Shown piece after piece: positions 26,023 to 34,514 of a stretch of 47,415 nt of DNA. Each line of letters opens with the position of its first letter. Within the stretch, counting starts at the first letter, position 1. The notes beneath the pieces were generated by a model. It was not told the origin of the DNA. It ran no database searches and saw only the letters and a list, made by a program, of their open reading frames with translations. The position numbers and the translations under genes were made by a program. Source of the stretch: JAJFTV01 sp964426355 (GTDB lineage: Bacteria > Chloroflexota > Anaerolineae > Anaerolineales > Anaerolineaceae); the NCBI GenBank assembly GCA_964426355.1, contig CAYRRA010000005.1, forward strand, positions 1-47,415. Reading direction: 5' to 3'.

Positions 26023-26051
26023 ATTATAGTATGAAAATTTCGAAATGACAT
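26023..26051 (-). promoter_or_regulatory. Possible internal promoter of the DUF4097-like operon
   Basis: On the minus strand ATGTCA (26046-26051), a 17-base spacer and a perfect TATAAT (26023-26028) sit in the 117-base gap before the membrane-protein gene at 25942. The last two genes may therefore also be transcribed separately. Confidence 0.45.
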
Positions 26052-26059
26052 CTTCAACT

Positions 26060-27238
26060 TTAGTGTGCAGTTTCCGACAACGCCTCGAGCAACCGGTCGG
26101 CTTCTTCAACCGAAATCTTATGTTGCTGCAGCAAACGCATCACAATCAGTTTTTCTTCCTCTGTCACATCGGCAGATTCTTTCTCTTGGGTGCTCTTTTC
26201 ACTATCAACCCAGATATCATACCCCAGGTTGCGAATCTGTTTCTCAACTCGTTCAAGCGCTTCCTGAACGTGCATTTCAGCCTGGATAATTGCCTCATCC
26301 GTAATTTGATCGGCGAGAACACCCACGCCGTTCATTGCTTCTTCAGCGATTTTGGCAGCCCCTTCCACCATCCTGATCTCCCAGTTGACTTGTTTTGCAC
26401 GTGCAGCCCGACGAGCTTCGCTGTCTTCTTTTACCTTTTTCCAAAGGACATCCAGTTCATCAAACAACCGCTGAAGCTCTTTCTCGTCCAAAACTTCACC
26501 TGTCACCCTCACCCGGTTGCCTGAATCGATGGAAATTTTCTGGCTGCCATCACCCAGGCGAATCTCGCAGCGGTTCTCGTGTATCTTTTTCTGATTCTCA
26601 CCCACATCCACCACAATATACTCGCCACTACTCTTTATCTGCAACGATGCATTTGGGTTGATCGGTAAATGCAGCAATACATTGTCGGATGACCGTAAAT
26701 TAATCGTCTCATGGTTTTGCTCGGTCAAGCCAACTTCGATATGCTCTTCGGAGCGCAGGTCTAGTTTTCCCCCAACCGAATTTAACTGGATACTTCCCGA
26801 AATTCGTTCTGTTTTAATCGAAGAGCGCAAATTTTTACCTTTTAAGTTTTCTCCAACCTTACCAATTTCAATTGCCCCTTCAATATTTTCCAGGATGCAA
26901 TTATCCGAAACGCGTGAAATTGTTACAGTCTTCGCATTCTGTATTGCCAGGCTGCCCTGTACTTTATTGATGGTCAACTGATTGGTGAGGTTTCGTAAAC
27001 GTGCATTTCCGCTTACACGTTCAATAATCAGCCGTCCGTCTTGAGGAATGGAAAGCTCGCAATCTTCGACAAAAAGCATTCGGAGTAATTTATTTTCATG
27101 CCTGATTTTCTGTACATTGATATCGGTAACAATACCCACTTCGGGATGTTCCCAGCCCTGCACATCAAGATTGCCATGCGCCTTTACCACAATGGTGACA
27201 TCCGGCTCAACCGAAATCATCTGCTGATTCTTATTCAC
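26060..27238 (-). CDS. DUF4097-like beta-repeat protein with C-terminal SHOCT-like module (paralogue B)
   Basis: 392 residues from GTG 27238. GAGG six bases upstream and exact alignment of VNKNQQ with MAKHQQ of the neighbour favour this over TTG 27250. Residues about 10-235 are short beta repeats of the bactofilin/DUF4097 kind (ISRVSDN, IEGAIEIGKVGEN, ISGSIQLNSVGG), likely a right-handed solenoid. A long charged helical region follows (about 240-345). It ends with the module KLIVMRLLQQHKISVEEADR. No signal peptide or membrane helix is seen, so it is probably cytoplasmic. LiaX and YvlB of Firmicutes combine the same two parts and act in envelope-stress signalling; such a role here is inference. 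Confidence 0.7.
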   Translation of the reverse strand: MNKNQQMISVEPDVTIVVKAHGNLDVQGWEHPEVGIVTDINVQKIRHENKLLRMLFVEDCELSIPQDGRLIIERVSGNARLRNLTNQLTINKVQGSLAIQNAKTVTISRVSDNCILENIEGAIEIGKVGENLKGKNLRSSIKTERISGSIQLNSVGGKLDLRSEEHIEVGLTEQNHETINLRSSDNVLLHLPINPNASLQIKSSGEYIVVDVGENQKKIHENRCEIRLGDGSQKISIDSGNRVRVTGEVLDEKELQRLFDELDVLWKKVKEDSEARRAARAKQVNWEIRMVEGAAKIAEEAMNGVGVLADQITDEAIIQAEMHVQEALERVEKQIRNLGYDIWVDSEKSTQEKESADVTEEEKLIVMRLLQQHKISVEEADRLLEALSETAH

Positions 27239-27258
27239 ATTCCACCTCAAAAAATGGT

Positions 27259-28398
27259 CTAACGTCGTTCTAAAGCTTCAAGAAGTTTATCTGCTTCATC
27301 GATCGAGATTTTTCCATCTCCCAATAACTTCATAATTATCAACCGTTCACCGGTCAAATCGGGTGTCTCAGATACGGGTACGCTATCCATTTTCTCTTTA
27401 GCAGTATCAAACCCCATGGATTGGAGACGTGTTTCAACTTGTTGCAGTGCATCCTGCACCCGCTTTTCCGCTTCTCCCATCTCCTCAAGCGAGATATCCA
27501 CCCCGTTATCGATCCCTTCAGAGATGGGTTCTCCCTCTTCTCTGTCGTGAATTTTTTCACGCGCTTCTCTGCGGGTTTCATTCTCTTTTCTTAACGCTTT
27601 CCAAAGCGTCTCCAATTCCTCAAAAAGATTGAGCAGCTCAGTATCTTCAATCTTTTCAGCAACAATTTTGACCTTCCCATTTGCCTCAAGATCAAATTTT
27701 CTTCGCCCATCGCCCACCAGTAGTACATGCTTGCGGTGATTAATTCTTTCTTTTCTGTCACCCATCACCAGTTCAGTCAAAAGCGCATTGCTTTTAATCT
27801 TCATTTCAGCGTTCAATTCGAACGGTAGGCTAAGTGAGATACTGCCCGATGCACGCAGCCGTACAGGTTCAACGCTTTCGGTGAGAAATCCAAAACGAAT
27901 ATCACCCATCGAACGAACATCGACTTCGCCTTGCACATTCAGAAGTTCCACCCCTGCGCTAATCCGGTCTGCCCGCACACCTTCGAAGCAGTCTTTCCCT
28001 TTCAAACTGCCGCCGACAGAATTAATCTCCAGCTCTCCCTCAATATTCTGCACCAGGCAGCCACCGCTGACACGATCGATCCTCACATCTTTCGCTTGCT
28101 GAACCGCAAGATTACCACTCACCGAACTGATATCGATTTTTCCTTGCATTTTACGAATTCGAGCATTCCCGGTCGCTTTTTGGACAATCAACCGCGCTTG
28201 TTCCGGCACCTTTAACGACGCATCATCCACAAACATTAAAAATAACCCTTCATCCTCTCGCCGAATCCGTTGTACATTTAAATCGGTTTCAATCTGAACT
28301 TCACTATTTGTCCACCCTTCAATATCCAATGTTGCATGTGCTTTGATAAAGATTCTTTCTCCAGGTTTCACCGGGATAGATTGCTGATGTTTTGCCAT
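27259..28398 (-). CDS. DUF4097-like beta-repeat protein with C-terminal SHOCT-like module (paralogue A)
   Basis: 379 residues from ATG 28398, with AGGAG seven bases upstream. It is a tandem duplicate of the next gene; the two align over their whole length (for example VSGNLAVQQAKDVRIDRVSG against VQGSLAIQNAKTVTISRVSD). Architecture: beta-repeat domain (about 8-235), an acidic/basic helical linker (about 240-345), and a C-terminal two-helix module (LIIMKLLGDGKISIDEADKL). No export signal or membrane helix. First gene of a four-gene operon with a near-consensus promoter. DUF4097 is my best family match from sequence pattern, not from a search. Confidence 0.7.
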   Translation of the reverse strand: MAKHQQSIPVKPGERIFIKAHATLDIEGWTNSEVQIETDLNVQRIRREDEGLFLMFVDDASLKVPEQARLIVQKATGNARIRKMQGKIDISSVSGNLAVQQAKDVRIDRVSGGCLVQNIEGELEINSVGGSLKGKDCFEGVRADRISAGVELLNVQGEVDVRSMGDIRFGFLTESVEPVRLRASGSISLSLPFELNAEMKIKSNALLTELVMGDRKERINHRKHVLLVGDGRRKFDLEANGKVKIVAEKIEDTELLNLFEELETLWKALRKENETRREAREKIHDREEGEPISEGIDNGVDISLEEMGEAEKRVQDALQQVETRLQSMGFDTAKEKMDSVPVSETPDLTGERLIIMKLLGDGKISIDEADKLLEALERR

Positions 28399-28515
28399 CC
28401 TATGCTCCTAACGAGGTTTCTCCTACATCGATATTCAGTTTTTACAATTATTAATTATATCATTTTTAGAAATTCATTTTACGAACCGATGCAAAATCAC
28501 TATAAATCTTAAATA

Positions 28516-28543
28516 ATCATAGCACATATTTCAATTATGTCAA
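28516..28543 (-). promoter_or_regulatory. Near-consensus sigma70 promoter of the DUF4097-like operon
   Basis: On the minus strand TTGACA (28538-28543), a 16-base spacer and TATGAT (28516-28521) predict a start near 28509 and a leader of about 110 bases. It lies in the AT-rich 226-base gap 28399-28624. That gap also holds a small AT-rich hairpin (AAAGATT/AATCTTT near 28572-28590) that may weakly terminate mazG transcription. Confidence 0.75.
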
Positions 28544-28624
28544 GTTTAGTTTCAATTTTATTTAGATTCTATGAAAGATTATTAATCTTTTTTCCCAGAT
28601 TGAGCAAAACCGTTTGGAAAACTC

Positions 28625-30115
28625 TTACTCTGACCTTTTTGTTCGTTCCTTCCTTTTTGCTTCATCCCATATCAAATCCATCTCAGCAAGAGTCATATCC
28701 TTCAAGTCACGCCCCTGTTCATTGGCTCGTCTTTCTATGAATCGGAAACGGTTCTTAAAACGTCGGTTCGCATACCGCAGCGCTGTCTCCGCATCCACGT
28801 CCAACCAGCGCGACAGGTTTACCACTGCGAATAAAAGGTCACCAATCTCTACTTCTCTTTCACCCTCGCCATCAGCCTGCCTGACCTCCTCAATTTCCTC
28901 CAGTATTTTGGCATGAACTGGCGCAATATCTTCCCAATCGAACCCAACGTGCGCTGCCCTTGCCTGGATTTCTTGTGCCTGGCTCAAAGCGGGAAGCGCA
29001 GCGGGAACGCTTTCTAATCTGCCTGCCGGCTCGTCTGCCACCTTTTTTTCAGCACGTTCTACCGCTTTTATTTGCTCCCAGGTTGCCACTACCCCATCTG
29101 CATCCTCAACAGTCACATTTCCAAACACATGCGGATGCCTGCGTACGATTTTCTGGTGGATTCCGGAAAGCACATCCGTCATGCTGAATTCGCCTTCTTC
29201 AATACCAATTTGTGCGTGGAGAAGGATCTGAAGAAGCAAATCGCCCAATTCTTCTGCAATCTTTTCCTCATCCTTTTGATCCAGGGCATCTAACAACTCA
29301 TACGTTTCCTCAAGCAGATAACGCCGTAATGAATCGTGAGTTTGCTTACGATCCCACGGGCAGCCGCCAGGGGCTCGTAACTGCCCTACAAGTTCCTGAA
29401 AAGCCTCAAAAGACGTGTGTTTTTCAAGAGGCGGAAGATAAAGCACAGTGCGCAACCCAACCTCATCACAGCGGTCAATCTCAAACAACGGCATTTTTTC
29501 CACTTTACAATCAGCCGCTCCCGCATTGTGCACCAGTTGCACCGGGTGGTCGTCGGGGTAAACGCTGGTTAATCCCATCTTTACCTCAGATGCCACCATA
29601 CGATCGTAAATCTGTGCCACTATGACAGGCGTATCGGGTGAAAACGGTGGGTATTGTTTCGCCCCCAGTTCCAAAGCATCGATCAGCATCATTTGTGGAA
29701 ATGGATCGATCTCTAACGCAGCCAGAACTGGTTCAATAAAACTCATCCCAACGATCAACCTCACCGGTATCCCGGTTTCCCTGGCGCGCCTGATGATCTC
29801 CGGACATGTGGCTTCTGCCACCAGCGGATGCCCCGGAACGGCGTATGTCACCCCTGGTTGCTTTTGACCAAGATCAAGCACCTTTTCTACAATATGGGCG
29901 TACACCTCTTCAAATGAGGCAAATTTCTCGTAAAAATCATCAAACGAGTGTATCTTCAAATGGGTAGGGAAACTCTGAATCGTTGGGTGATGAAGGGTGC
30001 GCAAATAGATTTCATCTATTTGGCAAAGCCAGTCCTTTGCTTCGATCGTCAATTGTTTCGCATCACCAGGACCAAGTCCTAAAATAGTGATTCCTGTTTT
30101 TGCGTTCACAGGCAT
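28625..30115 (-). CDS. mazG: Tetrapyrrole methylase domain fused to MazG nucleotide pyrophosphohydrolase (YabN type)
   Basis: 496 residues in two parts. About 8-225 is a SAM-dependent tetrapyrrole (corrin/porphyrin) methylase-like domain with GLGPGD (13-18), VPGHPLVAEAT and IVGMSFIEP. About 235-496 is MazG with GCPWD (251-255), the EExxE-type metal site LLEETYELLDAL (268-279) and EELGD (288-292), and a second MazG-like half. MazG hydrolyses (d)NTPs to monophosphates and PPi, removing aberrant nucleotides. The role of the methylase half is unknown in the family. Only 17 bases separate its ATG from the T-tract of the rpsI terminator. Confidence 0.93.
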   Translation of the reverse strand: MPVNAKTGITILGLGPGDAKQLTIEAKDWLCQIDEIYLRTLHHPTIQSFPTHLKIHSFDDFYEKFASFEEVYAHIVEKVLDLGQKQPGVTYAVPGHPLVAEATCPEIIRRARETGIPVRLIVGMSFIEPVLAALEIDPFPQMMLIDALELGAKQYPPFSPDTPVIVAQIYDRMVASEVKMGLTSVYPDDHPVQLVHNAGAADCKVEKMPLFEIDRCDEVGLRTVLYLPPLEKHTSFEAFQELVGQLRAPGGCPWDRKQTHDSLRRYLLEETYELLDALDQKDEEKIAEELGDLLLQILLHAQIGIEEGEFSMTDVLSGIHQKIVRRHPHVFGNVTVEDADGVVATWEQIKAVERAEKKVADEPAGRLESVPAALPALSQAQEIQARAAHVGFDWEDIAPVHAKILEEIEEVRQADGEGEREVEIGDLLFAVVNLSRWLDVDAETALRYANRRFKNRFRFIERRANEQGRDLKDMTLAEMDLIWDEAKRKERTKRSE

Positions 30116-30132
30116 GGTTATTTTCCTGAATT

Positions 30133-30172
30133 AAAAAATGGTGTACCCCAACAAGAATGTTGGAATACACCA
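30133..30172 (-). terminator. Intrinsic terminator after rpsI
   Basis: On the minus strand a 15-bp stem (30158-30172 with 30139-30153, two G-U pairs) closes the 4-base loop TTCT and is followed by TTTTTT (30133-30138). Because mazG starts 17 bases further on with little room for a promoter, partial read-through is likely. Confidence 0.9.
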
Positions 30173-30202
30173 GGTATTTTACTGGATAAAATCCAAAACG
30201 GT

Positions 30203-30598
30203 TTAACGCTTTGTGTAAGTAGGCGCTTTGCGGGCGCGTTTGAGACCGGGTTTCTTGCGCTCTTTAACTCGGGGGTCTCGTGTCAGATAACCATTGCGGC
30301 GTAAGGCAGAAATATCATCGGGGTTCATTTTCACCAATGCACGTGCCAGACCCAGACGCACTGCTTCTGTTTGACCCGCAACGCCGCCACCATTCACCTT
30401 GACGGTGATATCATAAGCAGCACGATCCAAACCCACTGCAGCCAACGGAGCGATGATATCTTCTACGTCGCCATAACGTGTGAAATAATCTGCCAGTTCT
30501 TTATCGTTAACCTGGAATACACCAGAGCCACTGCCAACGCGAACTCTTGCAGAGCTTTCCTTTCGCCGTCCCACACCTTCAAAATACTGACTTGCCAT
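30203..30598 (-). CDS. rpsI: 30S ribosomal protein S9
   Basis: 131 residues. Conserved features: YFEGVGRRKESSARVRV at the N-terminus, NGGGVAGQTEAVRLGLARAL in the core, and the basic tail ending YTKR whose last Arg reaches the P-site tRNA anticodon loop in known structures. It follows rplM by 13 bases, the usual rplM-rpsI pair, and ends in a strong terminator. Confidence 0.98.
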   Translation of the reverse strand: MASQYFEGVGRRKESSARVRVGSGSGVFQVNDKELADYFTRYGDVEDIIAPLAAVGLDRAAYDITVKVNGGGVAGQTEAVRLGLARALVKMNPDDISALRRNGYLTRDPRVKERKKPGLKRARKAPTYTKR

Positions 30599-30611
30599 TC
30601 TTATCTACTCC

Positions 30612-31043
30612 TTATGAAACAAGCTGCGGTTTTTGCGCTTCGTGCGGATGCTCATTGCCTGCATACACTTTCAACCGACCGAGCAATTTCCGCCCAAAAC
30701 GGTTGTGGGGCAGCATCCCCCATACCGCGCGTTTGATCACACGATCAGGATGCTTTTTCAACATTTCGCGCAGATTCATTTCCTTCAAACCACCCGGATA
30801 ACCGGAATGTCGGTAATACATCTTCTCATCCAGACGCTTCTGAGTAAGAAGAAGCTTTTCTGCATTCACAACCACAACAAAATCACCCATGTCCACACCA
30901 GGTGTAAAGTTGGGTTTATGCTTCCCCAAAAGGGCTTCGGCAATCCGCGTTGCCAAACGACCGAGTACTTGTTCATTTGCATCGAACAACAGCCATTCCG
31001 ATTCCGCTTTGCCTTTTATCACATATGTTTTTTCCACTGCCAT
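30612..31043 (-). CDS. rplM: 50S ribosomal protein L13
   Basis: 143 residues from ATG 31043, as long as E. coli L13. An in-frame TTG at 31052 would add three residues but contains the ribosome binding site GGAG. Visible: LGRLATRIAEALLGKHKPNF, YRHSGYPGGLKE and AVWGMLPHNRFGRKLLGRLKVY, all typical. An early-assembly 23S rRNA-binding protein. The 86-base gap to truA may hold a leader; no clear promoter was found there. Confidence 0.98.
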   Translation of the reverse strand: MAVEKTYVIKGKAESEWLLFDANEQVLGRLATRIAEALLGKHKPNFTPGVDMGDFVVVVNAEKLLLTQKRLDEKMYYRHSGYPGGLKEMNLREMLKKHPDRVIKRAVWGMLPHNRFGRKLLGRLKVYAGNEHPHEAQKPQLVS

Positions 31044-31129
31044 CTTCTCCAAACAACCAATTATGATGTTAAATTAGCTTTTTACTGTGCATCTATGTAC
31101 TGCAATCACCAAATTTTGCTTCCACATTA

Positions 31130-31903
31130 TCAGGCTGCTCCATGCAGCCAGTTCGTCTTCGCAACAGTATCAGGGTAACCCACTGCTTGAAGTACCAGCC
31201 CTTGTGCAGGCGCCATACCTGGTGGAAGCGCTGCGCCGGTCTGAAGACATTCTCTCAGCTCATCGCAACTGATTTTTCCGGACGCAGCCTGGACTTGAGC
31301 AAAGACAAGCCTCCTCACCATGTGGTAAAGAAATGCATTCGCTTTGACCTCAAAAACCCACTCCCCTGGCTCAATCGTCCAGCGTGAGCAGCTAACGGTA
31401 CGGATGGTATTTCCACCTGGTTTCATCGGTCCACCAAAGGACCGAAAATCATGTTCACCCAGGAATATCTCGGCAAGTTGAGGAAGCAAATCTGCATCCA
31501 CCTGGGGCCAGATCCGCCAGGAAAACCGATCCTGCATCGGGTTTTTGTACGGGTGGAAGTAAATATGATAGCGATAACTCCGCCAGAGTGCATCAAATCG
31601 AGGATGAAAATCATCTGGCGCTTCACGTACATCACACACACCCACGTCTGGCGGTAAAAACGCATTAAGTGCTCTTGCCAGCGTTTCCACCGGGTGATGC
31701 CAGTCCAGATCAAAACTGATGACCTGTCCTGCGGCATGCACCCCGGTATCGGTACGACCAGCTGCCAGGATCGAACGTCCCAGCCAACCCATACGTCTCA
31801 ATGCATTTTCAACTTCCAACTGTACTGTGCGGGTGTCTCCCTGGCGCTGAAAGCCATGAAACTCCGTACCGTCGTAAGCTAAAATAACTTGGTAACGTGC
31901 CAT
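31130..31903 (-). CDS. truA: tRNA pseudouridine(38-40) synthase
   Basis: 257 residues. The catalytic aspartate is Asp52 in AAGRTDTGVHAAGQV. The N-terminal LAYDGTEFHGFQRQ and the later FLYHMVRRLV are TruA-specific. It converts uridines 38, 39 and 40 in the tRNA anticodon arm to pseudouridine, as a homodimer. Its place between rplQ and rplM is common in Firmicutes and Chloroflexota and suggests co-transcription with the alpha operon. Confidence 0.97.
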   Translation of the reverse strand: MARYQVILAYDGTEFHGFQRQGDTRTVQLEVENALRRMGWLGRSILAAGRTDTGVHAAGQVISFDLDWHHPVETLARALNAFLPPDVGVCDVREAPDDFHPRFDALWRSYRYHIYFHPYKNPMQDRFSWRIWPQVDADLLPQLAEIFLGEHDFRSFGGPMKPGGNTIRTVSCSRWTIEPGEWVFEVKANAFLYHMVRRLVFAQVQAASGKISCDELRECLQTGAALPPGMAPAQGLVLQAVGYPDTVAKTNWLHGAA

Positions 31904-31930
31904 TCCATACCGGTAAAAAATCCGGACGGA

Positions 31931-32311
31931 TTATTCTTCAACCAGTTCCAGTACAACCATTTCCGCAGCATCACCCAGCCGCGGTTCCAACCGAAACATA
32001 CGCGTGTAGCCGCCGTTACGATTGCTAAATCGAGGACCAATATCATCGAACAGTTTTTTTACAATTTCCGGCGCTCCACCTAAACGGGCTGCAGCTTGTC
32101 GGCGGGCATGCACTTTTGCGGCATCTTCCGCCTGCGCTGATTTCTTCGCTAACGTAATCAACTGCTCCGCTTCACCACGAATAAACTCAGCCTTTGCGCG
32201 TGTTGTGCGCAATCGCTCGTGGGTAAATAGCTGTTTTATCATTGTTCTGCGAAGTCCGGTGCGTTGGCTGCTGCTTCGACCTAATTTCTTTCCAGAAACG
32301 CGATGTCGCAT
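31931..32311 (-). CDS. rplQ: 50S ribosomal protein L17
   Basis: 126 residues. The N-terminal MRHRVSGKKLGRSSSQR and TGLRRTMIKQLFTHERLRTT, followed by RGEAEQLITLAKK, are diagnostic. The C-terminus has RNGGYTRMFRLEPRLGDAAE and ends in an acidic stretch. It sits near the exit tunnel. Five bases separate it from rpoA, the standard rpoA-rplQ pair. Confidence 0.98.
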   Translation of the reverse strand: MRHRVSGKKLGRSSSQRTGLRRTMIKQLFTHERLRTTRAKAEFIRGEAEQLITLAKKSAQAEDAAKVHARRQAAARLGGAPEIVKKLFDDIGPRFSNRNGGYTRMFRLEPRLGDAAEMVVLELVEE

Positions 32312-32316
32312 TTTAA

Positions 32317-33288
32317 TTACTCCAAATCTAAATTTTGCTCTTCCACCAGGAAGCCTTTTTCCATCATCTTCAACCGCAGTTCATCCAGGCTCTTATCACC
32401 AAAATTGCGGATCGACATAACTGCTTCATCACCTTTATCAAGCAGTTCTAACACATCGCCCACCGTGGTAATGCCGGTGCGCTTGAGAGAATTGAACACC
32501 CTTACAGAAAGATCAAGGTTCTCAATCGGGGTCTCTGCAGCTTCACTGGTCAGATGACTTCCGGAGACTTCTTCTTCCGGCTGGATGATCAAGGCTTCTT
32601 CACCTACACCAGAAATCAAGCGCAAGTGATCAATCAATATTTTTGATGCTTTCCCTAATGCCTGTTCGGGCATTACCGTACCATCCGTCCAAATCTCAAG
32701 CTCGAGGCGGTCAAAGTCTGTGCTCTGTCCAACCCGAGAAGAACCGACTGTCCAATTCACTCTTTTTACAGGGCTGAAGATGGCATCCACCGGCAGCTCA
32801 CCAATTGGCAGGTTTCCGATACGTTCGTTGGCAGGTGAATACCCGCGTCCGCGTTCGACCGTCATATCGATTTCCAAATGGGTTTTGCTATCATCGACTG
32901 TGAACAAATACAGTTCAGGATTTACGATTTCAACTTCTGCAGGAACCTGGATATCGGCAGCCGTAACTTCACCCTGACCGCGCATTTCAAGATGCAGGTT
33001 CGCAATATCGACATCATGCAAGATCATACGAAGCTGTTTAATGCGCAGCATCACCTGAATGACGTCCTCTTTTACACCCGGGATATCACTAAATTCATGC
33101 ATGACATCAACGATCCGGACGGAAGTTACGGCAGCACCTTCAAGAGAAGATAATAGTACCCGACGAAGGGCGTTCCCGATCGTAACACCAAACCCTCTCT
33201 CAAGAGGACTGATGACAAACTTCCCATAATTTCGAGCTTCTGCCTCACGCTCAATTTTCGGAGTTACCATGTTCATTTGTGCGGCCAA
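32317..33288 (-). CDS. rpoA: DNA-directed RNA polymerase subunit alpha
   Basis: 323 residues. The N-terminal domain (about 1-230) dimerises and starts polymerase assembly: GRFVI-type start, PLERGFGVTIGNALRRVLLS, and AVTSVRIVDVMHEFSDIPGVKEDV. After a linker of about 25 residues comes the C-terminal helix-hairpin-helix domain (about 257-315: NLDLSVRVFNSLKRTGI, IRNFGDKSLDELRLKM), which contacts UP elements and activators. Length is normal. It lies between rpsD and rplQ. Confidence 0.98.
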   Translation of the reverse strand: MAAQMNMVTPKIEREAEARNYGKFVISPLERGFGVTIGNALRRVLLSSLEGAAVTSVRIVDVMHEFSDIPGVKEDVIQVMLRIKQLRMILHDVDIANLHLEMRGQGEVTAADIQVPAEVEIVNPELYLFTVDDSKTHLEIDMTVERGRGYSPANERIGNLPIGELPVDAIFSPVKRVNWTVGSSRVGQSTDFDRLELEIWTDGTVMPEQALGKASKILIDHLRLISGVGEEALIIQPEEEVSGSHLTSEAAETPIENLDLSVRVFNSLKRTGITTVGDVLELLDKGDEAVMSIRNFGDKSLDELRLKMMEKGFLVEEQNLDLE

Positions 33289-33336
33289 TTTTCACCTCTC
33301 TCCGGTAATTAAAACCACTTTTTTCAACTTTCCCTT

Positions 33337-33975
33337 TTACCTGGAGTAATACTCAACGATCAACTGCTCGTTTAGATTACCGTCAATTTCGCCCCGTTCT
33401 GGGTAGCGGATGACTCGACCAGACATCTGATTCAAATCGCGCTCCAGCCAAATTGCACAGGCATTGTTTTCCGCCACTGCAGGTAAGTCTTTGAAGAATG
33501 GTTTCCGGCGCGATTCCTCACGAACAAAGAGTTTATCACCGGGTTGAAGCAGCATGGAAGGCACATCGGTTCGGCGACCATTGACCATGATATGTCCATG
33601 GCTCACCATCTGGCGTGCCTGGTTTCGGTTATGTGCAAAACCCATTCTAAATATCACATTGTCCAAACGCAGTTCAAGGGTTTGAAGCAGATTTAAACCG
33701 GTTTGTCCACGTTTCTTTAAAGCGATACCGAAATAACGACGGAATTGACGTTCTAATATACCATACACCCGTCGCGCTTTTTGCTTGGCACGCAACTGCT
33801 TGGCATAGTCCGACTCACGGCTTCCTCGCGCTGTTTGCGCACGTCCATGTTCACCGGGTGCATAAGCACGCTTATCCATGGCACATTTTGCCGTGAAGCA
33901 GCGTTCACCTTTAAGGAATAATTTTTCACCTTCTCTGCGGCAAAGTTTACATGCCGGTCCAATATATCTCGCCAT
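33337..33975 (-). CDS. rpsD: 30S ribosomal protein S4, zinc-binding form
   Basis: 212 residues. The N-terminus keeps four cysteines (Cys9, 12, 26, 31), so this is the zinc-containing C+ form. The S4 RNA-binding domain is visible as LELRLDNVIFRMGFAHNRNQARQMV followed by HGHIMVNGRRTDVPS. S4 starts 30S assembly and in E. coli represses the alpha operon by binding its leader; whether that holds here is unknown, though a large hairpin lies between rpsM and rpsK. Confidence 0.98.
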   Translation of the reverse strand: MARYIGPACKLCRREGEKLFLKGERCFTAKCAMDKRAYAPGEHGRAQTARGSRESDYAKQLRAKQKARRVYGILERQFRRYFGIALKKRGQTGLNLLQTLELRLDNVIFRMGFAHNRNQARQMVSHGHIMVNGRRTDVPSMLLQPGDKLFVREESRRKPFFKDLPAVAENNACAIWLERDLNQMSGRVIRYPERGEIDGNLNEQLIVEYYSR

Positions 33976-33992
33976 ATTTTCCCTCTCTCAGA

Positions 33993-34397
33993 TTACACGC
34001 GACGCTTCTTGGGAGGCCGGCAGCCATTATGGGGCACCGGCGTTACGTCGGAAATTGAACGCACCTTGATCCCCATAGCCTGCATGGAACGGATCGCTGA
34101 TTCTCTACCAGGACCAGGACCTTTTACAATCAGGTCAACTTCCTGGACACCCATCGTCTGGGCAGCTTTTAATGCCTGCTCCGCAGCAAGACGGGCGGCA
34201 AATGGGGTACTCTTACGAGATCCTTTAAAACCGACCGAACCGGAACTACCCCAACACACTGTATTACCTTGTTGGTCCGTTATCGTTATGATCGTGTTGT
34301 TAAAAGAAGCGTATATGTGTACCTGTGCTGAAGAAAGTGTGCGCTTGACTTTCCGTGTCGTAGCACCACGTCGCGTTGAACGTACATTTTGAGCCAT
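33993..34397 (-). CDS. rpsK: 30S ribosomal protein S11
   Basis: 134 residues. The core (VHIYASFNNTIITITDQQGN, GFKGSRKSTPFAARLAAE, VKGPGPGRESAIRSMQAMGI) and the tail ending HNGCRPPKKRRV are canonical. It forms part of the 30S platform near the mRNA exit. Its start is 117 bases after the rpsM stop, an unusually wide gap for this operon that contains a strong hairpin. Confidence 0.98.
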   Translation of the reverse strand: MAQNVRSTRRGATTRKVKRTLSSAQVHIYASFNNTIITITDQQGNTVCWGSSGSVGFKGSRKSTPFAARLAAEQALKAAQTMGVQEVDLIVKGPGPGRESAIRSMQAMGIKVRSISDVTPVPHNGCRPPKKRRV

Positions 34398-34447
34398 ATC
34401 ACCTCACATACTTACAAATATCACTAACCATCTCAATATCTGTTTTG

Positions 34448-34503
34448 CGCTCAGACCAGAAAGGCCGCGAGAGGGAAGGTTCTCTCTTTCTGGTCTGTCA
34501 GCG
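34448..34503 (-). other. Strong hairpin between rpsM and rpsK
   Basis: A perfect 12-bp stem (34452-34463 with 34486-34497), extended outward by CGCT/AGCG (34448-34451 with 34500-34503) past a 2-base bulge, encloses a 22-base apical region with its own GAGAG/CTCT pairing. On the minus strand it is followed by an A-rich sequence (AAAACAG), not a T-tract, so it is not a usual terminator. It could be an RNase III site, a stability element or a ribosomal-protein binding site. Confidence 0.6.
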
Positions 34504-34514
34504 TTAACAGTATA

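Noticed and set aside
28399..28624. Possible small gene in the AT-rich gap before the DUF4097-like operon
   Set aside because: The + strand frame starting at 28537 runs into mazG antisense and has no ribosome binding site; the gap is better explained by the promoter and leader.
33993..34397. Open frame on the + strand across rpsK (127 codons)
   Set aside because: Shadow of the ribosomal gene; the S11 frame on the minus strand is unambiguous.
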